From positions 1 through 29,387 of the forward strand of contig JAZOPU010000138.1 in assembly GCA_045655705.1 (NCBI GenBank): a stretch of DNA of 29,387 bases, written 5' to 3'. Below, piece after piece: positions 14,454-22,600 of this stretch. The position numbers and the translations under genes were made by a program. The first letter of the stretch is position 1. Every line of letters begins with the position of its first letter. Source of the stretch: Scatosoma sp045655705 (GTDB lineage: Bacteria; Bacillota; Clostridia; Christensenellales; Borkfalkiaceae). The notes beneath the pieces are model-generated. The model was given only the letters and a program-made list of their open reading frames with translations. It searched no databases and had not been told where the DNA came from.

Positions 14454-15776
14454 TTAATTAAAAAATTCCTTATAAATCGCGCGAATACAATTATCGCAAT
14501 CTTTATTTTCCACGCCGACGATAATGTTGAGCTCGCTCGAACCTTGGTCGATCATAGCCACGTTAATGCCAGCTTCTGCAATCGCTTTAAACAAACGAGC
14601 GGAAGTACCTACGTTACGCACCATACCATAACCTACTGCGGCAACAAGCGCGACGTCTTTGTGCGTATAAATTTTATCGGGCTTTACTGCCTTTTCCATT
14701 TCCTCGACGATTTCTTCTAACACACCGCCTTTTAAATATGCGTTATCAATAACTAGCGACATTGTGTCGATACCAGAGGGCAAATGTTCAAAGGAGATAC
14801 CGCGTTCTCCAATCACGTCGAGTACCTTACGAACAAACCCGATTTCCGCGTTCATCATAGATTTTTCAATGGATATAACGGTGAAGTCCTTTTTACCCGC
14901 AATACCCGTGATCACGTTTTCTTTGAAATCACGCGTAGACGTTTTCACGATATACGTACCTGCATCTTCAGGTCGGAAGGTATTGCAAATACGAATGGGA
15001 ATACCCGCGCTTCTAACGGGGAAAATCGCTTCGCTATGTAATACGTTTGCACCCATATACGAAAGCTCGCGAAGTTCTTGATAGGAAAGCTCGGAAATGA
15101 GCTTGGGGGAGTTGACGATACGGGGATCGCAAGCATAGAAACCGCTTACGTCCGTCCAGTTTTCATATAAATCCGCCATGACCGAACGCGCCACGATCGA
15201 GCCGGAGATATCCCCGCCACCGCGCGAAAAGGTTTTCACCTTACCGTCCGCGCCCAAGCCGTAGAACCCGGGCACGACCGCACGGTCGTATTTGGAAAGT
15301 ACTTCTTTACCGATTTCAAACGTTTTTTCGTCCAGCGTGCCGTCCTTTTTAAAACGCACGAATTCCGTTGCATCCACGAAAGGAACACCCAGCACCGCCG
15401 CCATAATTTTTGCCGCGAAAAATTCACCGCGAGATGCGCAATAGTCCGCGCCTGCACCCGCAAGAACCTTTTCTTCTACTTCATCCAGCGCCGTTTGGAT
15501 ACCAAGATCCTTACCCACTTCCGTTTGAATGTGCATAAAACGGCTACGGATTTTGCCAAACGTTTCGTCGAACTTGGCTTTATCGCCACTTGACGCCGCT
15601 TCTGAACAAGCGTATAAAAGATCCGTTACTTTGATATCTCCGCTAAAACGCTTGCCCGGTGCGGACACCACGACGTAGCGACGGGCAGGATCGGCGTTTA
15701 CAATCTTCGCCGCCGATAAAATTACGTTTCCGTCCGCCATGGACGTACCGCCAAATTTACATACTTTAATACTCAT
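14454..15776 (-). CDS. lysC: Aspartate kinase (monofunctional, two ACT domains)
   Basis: The 440-residue enzyme phosphorylates aspartate, the first step to lysine, threonine, methionine and diaminopimelate. It begins with the kinase signature KFGGTS (residues 7-12). The amino-acid-kinase core follows, with the SRGGGDISGS phosphate/nucleotide segment, WTDVSGFYACDPR, and YMGANVLHSEA. It ends with two ACT domains (about 290-440, including FEHLPSGIDTMSLVI and VGYGMVRNVGTSARLF), where end-product inhibition usually acts. The ATG at 15776 is chosen over a GTG two codons earlier because AAGGAG sits five bases before it. No lysine riboswitch is seen upstream; only a small hairpin (15790-15803) precedes the ribosome binding site. 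It follows the cdaA genes on the same strand. The substrate class is certain; the symbol (lysC versus a YclM-type paralogue) is less so. Confidence 0.93.
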   Translation of the reverse strand: MSIKVCKFGGTSMADGNVILSAAKIVNADPARRYVVVSAPGKRFSGDIKVTDLLYACSEAASSGDKAKFDETFGKIRSRFMHIQTEVGKDLGIQTALDEVEEKVLAGAGADYCASRGEFFAAKIMAAVLGVPFVDATEFVRFKKDGTLDEKTFEIGKEVLSKYDRAVVPGFYGLGADGKVKTFSRGGGDISGSIVARSVMADLYENWTDVSGFYACDPRIVNSPKLISELSYQELRELSYMGANVLHSEAIFPVRSAGIPIRICNTFRPEDAGTYIVKTSTRDFKENVITGIAGKKDFTVISIEKSMMNAEIGFVRKVLDVIGERGISFEHLPSGIDTMSLVIDNAYLKGGVLEEIVEEMEKAVKPDKIYTHKDVALVAAVGYGMVRNVGTSARLFKAIAEAGINVAMIDQGSSELNIIVGVENKDCDNCIRAIYKEFFN

Positions 15777-15789
15777 ACTCACTCCTTGC

Positions 15790-15803
15790 AGGGCAACCGC
15801 CCT
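15790..15803 (-). promoter_or_regulatory. Small hairpin upstream of the aspartokinase ribosome binding site
   Basis: AGGGC-GGTT-GCCCT on the minus strand is a five-base-pair hairpin ending three bases before the AAGGAG. It has no T tract, so it is not a terminator. It could influence ribosome access, but no known riboswitch is recognised here. Confidence 0.3.
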
Positions 15804-15822
15804 ATCTCGTATTTCCTCTCAT

Positions 15823-15930
15823 TTACCCTATATTCAAAAGCACGACTACGACTATTGCCAATGCAAGCGAAGCGGCTTTAATCCAAAATTTTTCCACGAA
15901 TACTTTCTTTAAAAACTCACTCAGTTTCAT
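15823..15930 (-). CDS. 35-residue single-helix membrane peptide, CdaR (YbbR)-like N terminus only
   Basis: The ATG (15930-15928) overlaps the cdaA stop as ATGA, so the two are translationally coupled; the stop is TAA at 15825-15823. The peptide starts MKLSEFLKKVFVEKFWIKAA and continues as one hydrophobic helix ending in VVVVLLNIG. CdaR proteins, which are normally encoded directly after cdaA and activate or restrain the cyclase, begin with the same arrangement: a short amphipathic basic start, a W/F, and a membrane helix ending near an asparagine. They then carry several extracellular YbbR domains. Here the gene stops after the helix, and the next sequence leads into the aspartokinase ribosome binding site. 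It is either a minimal CdaR or the remnant of one. Confidence 0.65.
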   Translation of the reverse strand: MKLSEFLKKVFVEKFWIKAASLALAIVVVVLLNIG

Positions 15931-16808
15931 TTCATCAGTCCTCCGCGTTTTCTATCCCCAAGCGGCATTTCCTGCCAGTAATAATCTTTCAATGCGTCCA
16001 CCAGCATATCATAGTCGGCATAGCGCGTTACGTTACCTTGTTTCACGATAGAAATAATACCCGTTTCTTCCGAAACCACGAGCGAAATGACGTTTGCCAC
16101 TTCCGTAATCCCGATCGCCGCGCGGTGGCGCGTGCCGTAGTCTTTGGGATAACTCGTCTTTTGCGTAAGCGGTAAAAAGCACCCCGCCGCTTGGATTTTA
16201 TGACCGTGAATAATCATTGCCCCGTCGTGCAAAGGCGCTTTGGGGAAGAAAATCCCTTCGATCATTTGCGTGGAAATTTCTGCTTCGATAACTACCCCGC
16301 TTTGCAAAACCTGCTTGGGCAAACTGCCCTTGGAAAGCACGATAAGCGCCCCCACGTTGTTTTTAGACATATTTTGAAGTGCCTTGATAACGTTCGCAAT
16401 ACAATGCTCCGTCTCCGCTTGCGTACGCGTTTCCATACTGCCCGAAGATAATTTTTCCGACGGGTTGGTTTTTGCCGTATGCACGTCCCAAAGGCTCTTT
16501 TTCACTTCTACGTTGAAAAGGAAAAGCATAAACGCTGAAAGCAACGTTACGTAGAAGAGTAAAAACTGTTTATCTACAAGCGTATACGCAAATACGTTGA
16601 GTGCACAACCCACCAAAATTAAACCCCAATACAAGAGCATTAGTTTGGTTGCGTCGTTATCGCGAAGTACCTTGGAAACGTAGTAGATCAAAAGGAAAAA
16701 CAAAAATATCTCCACGCCGAATATTACCGTGAAGTTATTGAAAAAACTAAAAAGTCCGTCTTTGAGTTTCCACAGTCTTTCCGTTGCCGACAACAGTCGT
16801 ATTCCCAT
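15927..16808 (-). CDS. cdaA: CdaA, membrane diadenylate cyclase (c-di-AMP synthase)
   Basis: This enzyme makes cyclic di-AMP from two ATP, the second messenger that controls potassium, osmolyte and cell-wall balance. The 293-residue protein has three N-terminal membrane helices (about 27-115). The DAC domain has Asp195 of LHDGAMII and the RHR motif at 227-229 (GTRHRAAIG), the two signature elements of an active cyclase. The start at 16808 has GGAGG five bases upstream; a longer in-frame start at 16880 has none. The stop overlaps the 35-residue CdaR-like gene. The usual partner glmM is not in the window; aspartokinase follows instead. A TATAAT at 16842-16837 could be the -10 of a promoter, but its -35 is poor. 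Confidence 0.95.
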   Translation of the reverse strand: MGIRLLSATERLWKLKDGLFSFFNNFTVIFGVEIFLFFLLIYYVSKVLRDNDATKLMLLYWGLILVGCALNVFAYTLVDKQFLLFYVTLLSAFMLFLFNVEVKKSLWDVHTAKTNPSEKLSSGSMETRTQAETEHCIANVIKALQNMSKNNVGALIVLSKGSLPKQVLQSGVVIEAEISTQMIEGIFFPKAPLHDGAMIIHGHKIQAAGCFLPLTQKTSYPKDYGTRHRAAIGITEVANVISLVVSEETGIISIVKQGNVTRYADYDMLVDALKDYYWQEMPLGDRKRGGLMK

Positions 16809-16886
16809 AGTTTCCTCCGTTTTTGTTTCTTTATATATTATATATAATCCCAGCCGAAAAATAAAGCTTTTTATCGGCAATTTTCA

Positions 16887-17882
16887 TTATTTTTCAAAAA
16901 ACAATCGAGCCGTTACTGTTTTGAGCGCGGATTGTGGCGTTTGTTTTCCGCATTTAATATCGCTAATTGCATTATATACGCTTTCATATAATGAAAGCAC
17001 GCCCTTTTTTCCAAGCTTTTCCACTTGCTCGCGGTTCTTTTTTGCTACAAATTCTTTAACACCCAAGCTCGCCGCCACCTGCGCGTCACTCCCAACGCAA
17101 AGTGAAGTTTCGTATAAACCCTTAAAATAAGCGGAAAGCGATGACAAAAGCATAATCTCGTTGTTGCCTTTAACGATTAATTCGTTTAATATCCGCATAA
17201 ACAACGAATAGTTTTTGCGTGCTATCGCGTTCGTGAGTTCGTAAAAGCGGTATTCCGTATCGGGATAGACGAACTCTTGCACCAAGCTATCGTCTATTTT
17301 CGCAAGCTTTTGCGCTATGGCAAACGTAAGCAACTTTTCCGTTTCTTTGGAAACGCGCGACATATCAAAGTTGCAATAGTTTGCGAGAAGCCCCGAGGTC
17401 ACCCCGTCGATATACACCCCCGCGCGTTTGCAAGTGAGATATATCCATTTCTTAATCGTTTCCTCGTCGGATTTTCCGCAATCCACGAAGGTTACGTTGG
17501 GCTTTTTTTGCAAAATAGCACAACCCGTTTTGGGTTTCGCCGTATTTATAATCATCAAAAGCCCGTCGGCGGGCGGATTGTCAAAAAGAGGTTTTAAATA
17601 GGTTTCGTATTCTTTTTCCGTGGGATAAAATTCGGTTACGCGCACCACACGACGAAGGCTCACAAACGGAAAGCAATTTACCGCGTCCACAACGGCTTGC
17701 AAACGATCGCCTTTTAAGCTCGCACCGTCAAAAGCAACGTAGTCCAGCGTGGGTTCTTGCAAAAAGCGCTCTTTTAAAGCCTGTTCTCCGCGTTCGCGGA
17801 AATACCCTTCCTCGCCTTCAAAAAGATAAATGGGCATAGCGCCGTTTTCGTCAGTAAATTTTTTAAAATCGACGAATTTCAA
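16887..17882 (-). CDS. holA: DNA polymerase III delta subunit
   Basis: The 331-residue protein is the delta subunit of the clamp loader, which opens the sliding clamp. It shows the family layout: an N-terminal segment (YLFEGEEGYFRERGEQALKE, the degenerate AAA+ start), the FPFVSLRRVVRV strand-helix region, the LLMII...K domain core, and the C-terminal helical collar with RILNELIVKGNNEIMLLSSLSAYFKGL. The start codon is TTG (17882-17880), nine bases after GGGGG; the next methionine at residue 16 would remove conserved sequence. It has its own promoter and is followed by cdaA after 78 bases that include an imperfect hairpin (16853-16878). Confidence 0.93.
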   Translation of the reverse strand: MKFVDFKKFTDENGAMPIYLFEGEEGYFRERGEQALKERFLQEPTLDYVAFDGASLKGDRLQAVVDAVNCFPFVSLRRVVRVTEFYPTEKEYETYLKPLFDNPPADGLLMIINTAKPKTGCAILQKKPNVTFVDCGKSDEETIKKWIYLTCKRAGVYIDGVTSGLLANYCNFDMSRVSKETEKLLTFAIAQKLAKIDDSLVQEFVYPDTEYRFYELTNAIARKNYSLFMRILNELIVKGNNEIMLLSSLSAYFKGLYETSLCVGSDAQVAASLGVKEFVAKKNREQVEKLGKKGVLSLYESVYNAISDIKCGKQTPQSALKTVTARLFFEK

Positions 17883-17917
17883 AAGCCTGCGCCCCCTTAA
17901 AAACTATCTCATCATAT

Positions 17918-17946
17918 AGTATAACACCTTTTTGCGAAAAAAGCAA
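17918..17946 (-). promoter_or_regulatory. Promoter of holA
   Basis: On the minus strand TTGCTT (17946-17941), a 17-base spacer and TATACT (17923-17918) lie about 36 bases before the holA TTG start. Confidence 0.6.
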
Positions 17947-17969
17947 GAATTCTACAAGGGATTTCCCCG

Positions 17970-19616
17970 TTAATTCGCAAGGAAAAGTACAAAAAACGCA
18001 CTGACAAAGCACACGATAACCAGCAAAAGCTTTTCCTTTTTACCCATATTCCATTTATCCGTGAGAAAGAGTAAGCCTAAATAATACATCCCCACGCTCC
18101 CTACGCTCAAAACAACGTTCTCTATGCAAAATGCGGAAAAATCCACTATCTCAAACACGAATAAGGTAAGCGACCAAATAACGGACGGTACGTACAATAG
18201 AAATTTACTGCAAAATAGCGGTAGTACGCAAGCGATTGCGGACAGGGAAAATAACAGTGAAAAGGTAGCCGAAACAAGCGGCACGAACAAACAGTTCAAA
18301 AGTAAAGACCAAAGCGAAAGATACCCAAACGCATGCAAAAGTATGGGCGCGGTGGCAATCTGCGCGGAAAGCGTAACGGCAAAGAAGCGCAAGCATTTTC
18401 GGTATATTTCCTGCTTAATCGTCGGCGGGTGGCGTTCCCCGTCTACCCTTTTCACGGGCTTAGGAGAATGCGTTATGCACCGCCAAAGTGTTTTTAGCGT
18501 TCCGTCAATCGCTTGATAAATCGGGCGATTGAGAAGTAATATTCCCAAACACGCCGTGTAGGTAAGTTGAAATCCTACGGTAAAGAGCGATATGGGCGAA
18601 AAAAGCAATACGACGATTGCCGAAATTGCCACGCGTTCCAACGCATCAGAACCGATCACAAGTAGCTTTGTTGCGTATAGCGTTAGGCACGTCGTGATCG
18701 CGCGGACGACGGAAGAAGAATATCCGCACACTCCGCCGTAGAAAAGTAATACAATCGCAACGAACGAAAACCGCACCAAGCCACCGCTCATTTTGAGCTT
18801 CGTCTTTTGGGTTAGCCATACGCAAAAAGCAAACAACGCACCGATATGTAAGCCCGAAACGGCAAAGATATGCGCAATACCGCCACGGCGCATATTTTCA
18901 AGCGTTTCCGTTTGTATACCCGAAGTATCGCCCGCCATTACCGCCATTGCCACCGCGGCGGCTTGGTCTTCCATTCCTGCGTTTAAAACGGTTTTTAACC
19001 GATTTTTAATCGCCAAAAATACGTCGAAAGTATGCCCCAACACCGTACAACGCTCGGCGTTCATTACGTACTTGATATTTTCGTTTGCATAATACACGCT
19101 TTGCGCTGTTGCCACCGTTCGCATTCGACCGCTTACAAGCACCTTATCGGCAAGGCGTATTTCCGAAAAGGAGGCGGGCAGGTATACGACGAGTTTTCCA
19201 TTCTCTCGTTGGCTTTGAATATGTACTCTATCTAACGTCAGCCGTAATACCCCGTCCATTTCCACCGTTTCCACAACGCGCCCCACCGCTTGGTATTCGC
19301 CTTTATACTCGTTTGCGCTTGTATACGCACGAAGTTGCAAGCGTAGCGCGCCAAACCCCACCGCGAACGCAAGCGCAAGGGCAAGCACCGCGCAAAACAT
19401 TTTGCGAGGCGGGTACACGCCGATAAAAAAGAACGCGCCTATGCCAAAAAGCGGTATAATCGAGCACAACCACCAGTAGGACACGTTTGCATACCCGCAC
19501 AAATATGCAAGCAATATACCCAGCGCAAAAAACACCGCCGTAAACAAAAGCGGACGGAAGTTAATAATTTTCGCTTCCGCCGCCAAAGTATTGAGTTTAT
19601 CGTGAACACCTTTCAT
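17970..19616 (-). CDS. comEC: ComEC/Rec2-family membrane protein without C-terminal nuclease-like domain
   Basis: ComEC forms the inner-membrane channel through which single-stranded DNA enters during transformation. This 548-residue form has two or three N-terminal helices with a DUF4131-like beta domain (about 100-190). The competence domain follows, with DTSGIQTETLENMRRGGIA and the hallmark FAVSGLHIGAL near 225-260, and then many membrane helices up to the end (LLFLTDKWNMGKKEK...). The metallo-beta-lactamase-like domain that Bacillus ComEC carries at the C terminus is absent. The ATG at 19616 lies one base after the stop of the helicase gene, so the two are translationally coupled; starts further upstream would overlap that gene. 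No comEA or comF is nearby. Confidence 0.88.
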   Translation of the reverse strand: MKGVHDKLNTLAAEAKIINFRPLLFTAVFFALGILLAYLCGYANVSYWWLCSIIPLFGIGAFFFIGVYPPRKMFCAVLALALAFAVGFGALRLQLRAYTSANEYKGEYQAVGRVVETVEMDGVLRLTLDRVHIQSQRENGKLVVYLPASFSEIRLADKVLVSGRMRTVATAQSVYYANENIKYVMNAERCTVLGHTFDVFLAIKNRLKTVLNAGMEDQAAAVAMAVMAGDTSGIQTETLENMRRGGIAHIFAVSGLHIGALFAFCVWLTQKTKLKMSGGLVRFSFVAIVLLFYGGVCGYSSSVVRAITTCLTLYATKLLVIGSDALERVAISAIVVLLFSPISLFTVGFQLTYTACLGILLLNRPIYQAIDGTLKTLWRCITHSPKPVKRVDGERHPPTIKQEIYRKCLRFFAVTLSAQIATAPILLHAFGYLSLWSLLLNCLFVPLVSATFSLLFSLSAIACVLPLFCSKFLLYVPSVIWSLTLFVFEIVDFSAFCIENVVLSVGSVGMYYLGLLFLTDKWNMGKKEKLLLVIVCFVSAFFVLFLAN

Positions 19617-19617
19617 C

Positions 19618-22600
19618 TTACGCCATAGAAATACGATCGGAAACGGAACGCACGAACAGTCCGCGTTCTTCTCCAAGCGTCACGCAATCGTTGATATACG
19701 CCGTGAATTTATCCGTCGGTTTTGCAATACGCAGCACGGAGCACACGATCGAACAAATTTCTTCCATATACAGTGCCACTTTATCTTCTAACGCACCGCG
19801 CACGATCGCCAAAATCTCATAGGGAGAATAGTCGTATTCGTGCTTTCTAATCGGTTCACCCGTTTCCACGCGGTATTTATCAAAGCCTATGCATTTATCC
19901 GTCTTGCGGTAGAACGCACAGCCGAGTAATTTTTCCTGTTTGAAACCGCAAAGAGCTATCAGCGCTTGCATACGCGCTTCTACCTTTGCACCGTATTTGG
20001 TGATGCCAAGCCCCGACAAGCACCTACGCACGAGAAAATCGTGGGAAATAGGCTCTTCCGCCGTTACGATTGCTTTTAATCGCGCGATAATTTCTTTATC
20101 GTTCTCGCCCAAGGTTACGTAGTTGGCGTTTTCATAACGCGTTTCTATCGTTGCCACCTTATACGTTTTCTTGCCACGGTTGAGCTCCGCTCCGCCCTTT
20201 TTGTCCGCGCCTGTGAGTTTATCGAGTAAATCTTTAATCTTCTTGATTTCGCGCTTGGGGTTATTGTAGTAGTTGACCGTGTAAAGCTTGGTTACGTTCC
20301 AATTATTGCGTTTGAGCGTTTGCATTTGCAACACGTTTCTATCTTTCACCGAGAAACGCGTTTGCCCGTCGCACATAATCGCAAGGATAAATTTTTGACG
20401 GTTTTTGGGATCAAGCACCGCTACGTCGATTTTAAAAAGCGAACTACCCACGTCGTAACGACATTCATAACCGTAAGAGGCAAGTTCTTCAGCAATATAT
20501 TTACCGATACCCGCCTTTTTCACGACGATATCCCCCGACGAAATCGCGAGATTCGTCCTGCCCTTTTGCGCGAAATCCAAAAACGCTTTCAAGCCCGCAA
20601 CACCGCGCGAGTTGGTTTTGGAAAGATCGATCATAGCGCCCGTCATCGACGAGAACACCACCATTTCTTCTCTTGCGCGCGACACCGCAACGTTGAGTCT
20701 ACGCCAACCGCCTGCTTGATTGAGCGGTCCGAAGTTGAGAGATATTCTACCCAGCTTATCCGGTCCGTAGCAAATGGAGAACAGAATCACGTCCCGTTCG
20801 TCGCCTTGCACGTTTTCCAAGTTCTTCACGAAAATAGGTTCTTCACGCTCATACGCTTCCCGTTCGAGTTTTCTTTCCAAAATCGCCGCGGAAAGTTTTC
20901 TTTCGATATACTCCTTTTGCACGTTGCTAAACGTTACCACACCGATACTTGATTTGCTTAGCGTAGGATCGCTCAAACGGCGCAACACTTCTTCTACCAG
21001 CGCGTCGCCTTCCGCCTTGTTTTTCTTGGTAAAACCGCGATCGTACGTGCCCTCTTCCACGAGCACGAAACGAACCTTGGAAGCAAGTGCGTCGGGCGAA
21101 GGGAAGGTGCAAAGTCTATTTTCATAGTAATGGGCGTTGGAAAAGGCAATCAAGCTTTCGTGTTTACTTCTATAATGCCACGTCAAATGTCTTTGGGGCA
21201 TATTGACGGCAAGACAGTCGTCTAATACGCTTTCCATATCCTCGTTTTCAAGGTTGTCTTCGTCTACGGCGTTCACGTGGAAGAAGGTCGTAGGCGGGAG
21301 TTGTTTGGGATCGCCAACGATAATCGCTGCTTTGCCGCGGGCAAGCGAGCATATCGCTTCGGCTGTCGGGATTTGCGATGCTTCGTCGAATATAACGAGA
21401 TCAAACAAGTCGTTTTCCGCTTGCAAATATTGCGAAACGGTGATCGGGCTCATTAGCATACAAGGTGCGAGCCGTTTGATAAGCTCGGGAATTTCTTCAA
21501 ACAAACGCCGAAGCCCCATTCCGCGCAGGTTGGCCTTGGAAAGACGCGCAAAATTCGCCACTTCCAAACTCAAACTGCCTTCAGTGGACGAAGTGGGAAG
21601 CCTTTGAATAAGCGCGGAACGGATTGCGGTTTTGGTAAGCTTTGAAAAATCGTCCATTGCCATACGAAGGCTTTCCGCTTTTTCTTCCGACACCGCCGCA
21701 GAAAAACGCGCGAGCACGGGATCAAGCGGAATATTCGTTTGCAAAAAGTTTTTATAGATATTCTTTTCAAAGCTATCGATAATATTTTCGCCCGTTACCC
21801 CGCCGTTTTCGAGCGCGTCGGTAATGAACGTAAGCCCTGCTTCGTCGAGTGCTTTCGCCGTCTTTTTATACATACACCAAGGCGCAAGCATATCGATATT
21901 TTCAATGAGTGCTCCTGCTTTTGCCGTGTAATATTCCAGAACGTCTTCTTCGGGAGTTTTCGTTTTATCCGCCGCCGTTACGCTTAAAAATCCTTCTTCC
22001 GCAACACGGAAGGATTCGAGCGAGCTGATAAGACCTTGCAACACGGGTAAAGAATACCCGCTTGCCGCACGGATACACATACTGTTAAAACTGTCCGCAT
22101 TATAGTCCATAAATACGAACGTGCAAAGATCGTGCAAGCGGTAAAGCTCTTCCAAGAAATGTTTACGCGCGTCGAAATAATCCACCCGCCCGAACGCAAA
22201 AGTGAAATATTGCGAAAGCGTGGTGGCACTTTTGATACAATCCATCGCTTCGTATATGGCGTGTAAATTTTCCAAATGCCCCGCCGCTTCCGATTCTTTC
22301 ATCTGCGAAAGCGAAGCTTTCACAAGCTTTTTCACAACCGCCTTTACAGGTTTATTCAGCGCGTAATCGCTTACGCCCGTTTCCAACCATTTGCCAAGCT
22401 CTTTTTTCTCTTTGGAAATATCCACGAGCTTTTTAAAACTTGCAAAGTATTTTTCAAGGCAACTATCTAACCTACGGTTGGCGTTGTAAAAAGCGAAAAA
22501 TTCTTCTTCGTTTTCTTTGAAATATTTATTCAGCGTACCGCCGGAAAGCATTTTTGCGATCGTGAAAAGCCCGTCGAGTTTCTTTCGCGTGAGCGTGCTG

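Noticed and set aside
15777..15822. Lysine riboswitch upstream of aspartokinase
   Set aside because: Only about 46 bases lie between the small peptide gene and the aspartokinase start, too short for the aptamer, and only a 5-base-pair hairpin is visible.
16853..16878. Terminator between holA and cdaA
   Set aside because: The arms pair imperfectly and no T tract follows on the minus strand, so read-through from holA into cdaA is as likely.
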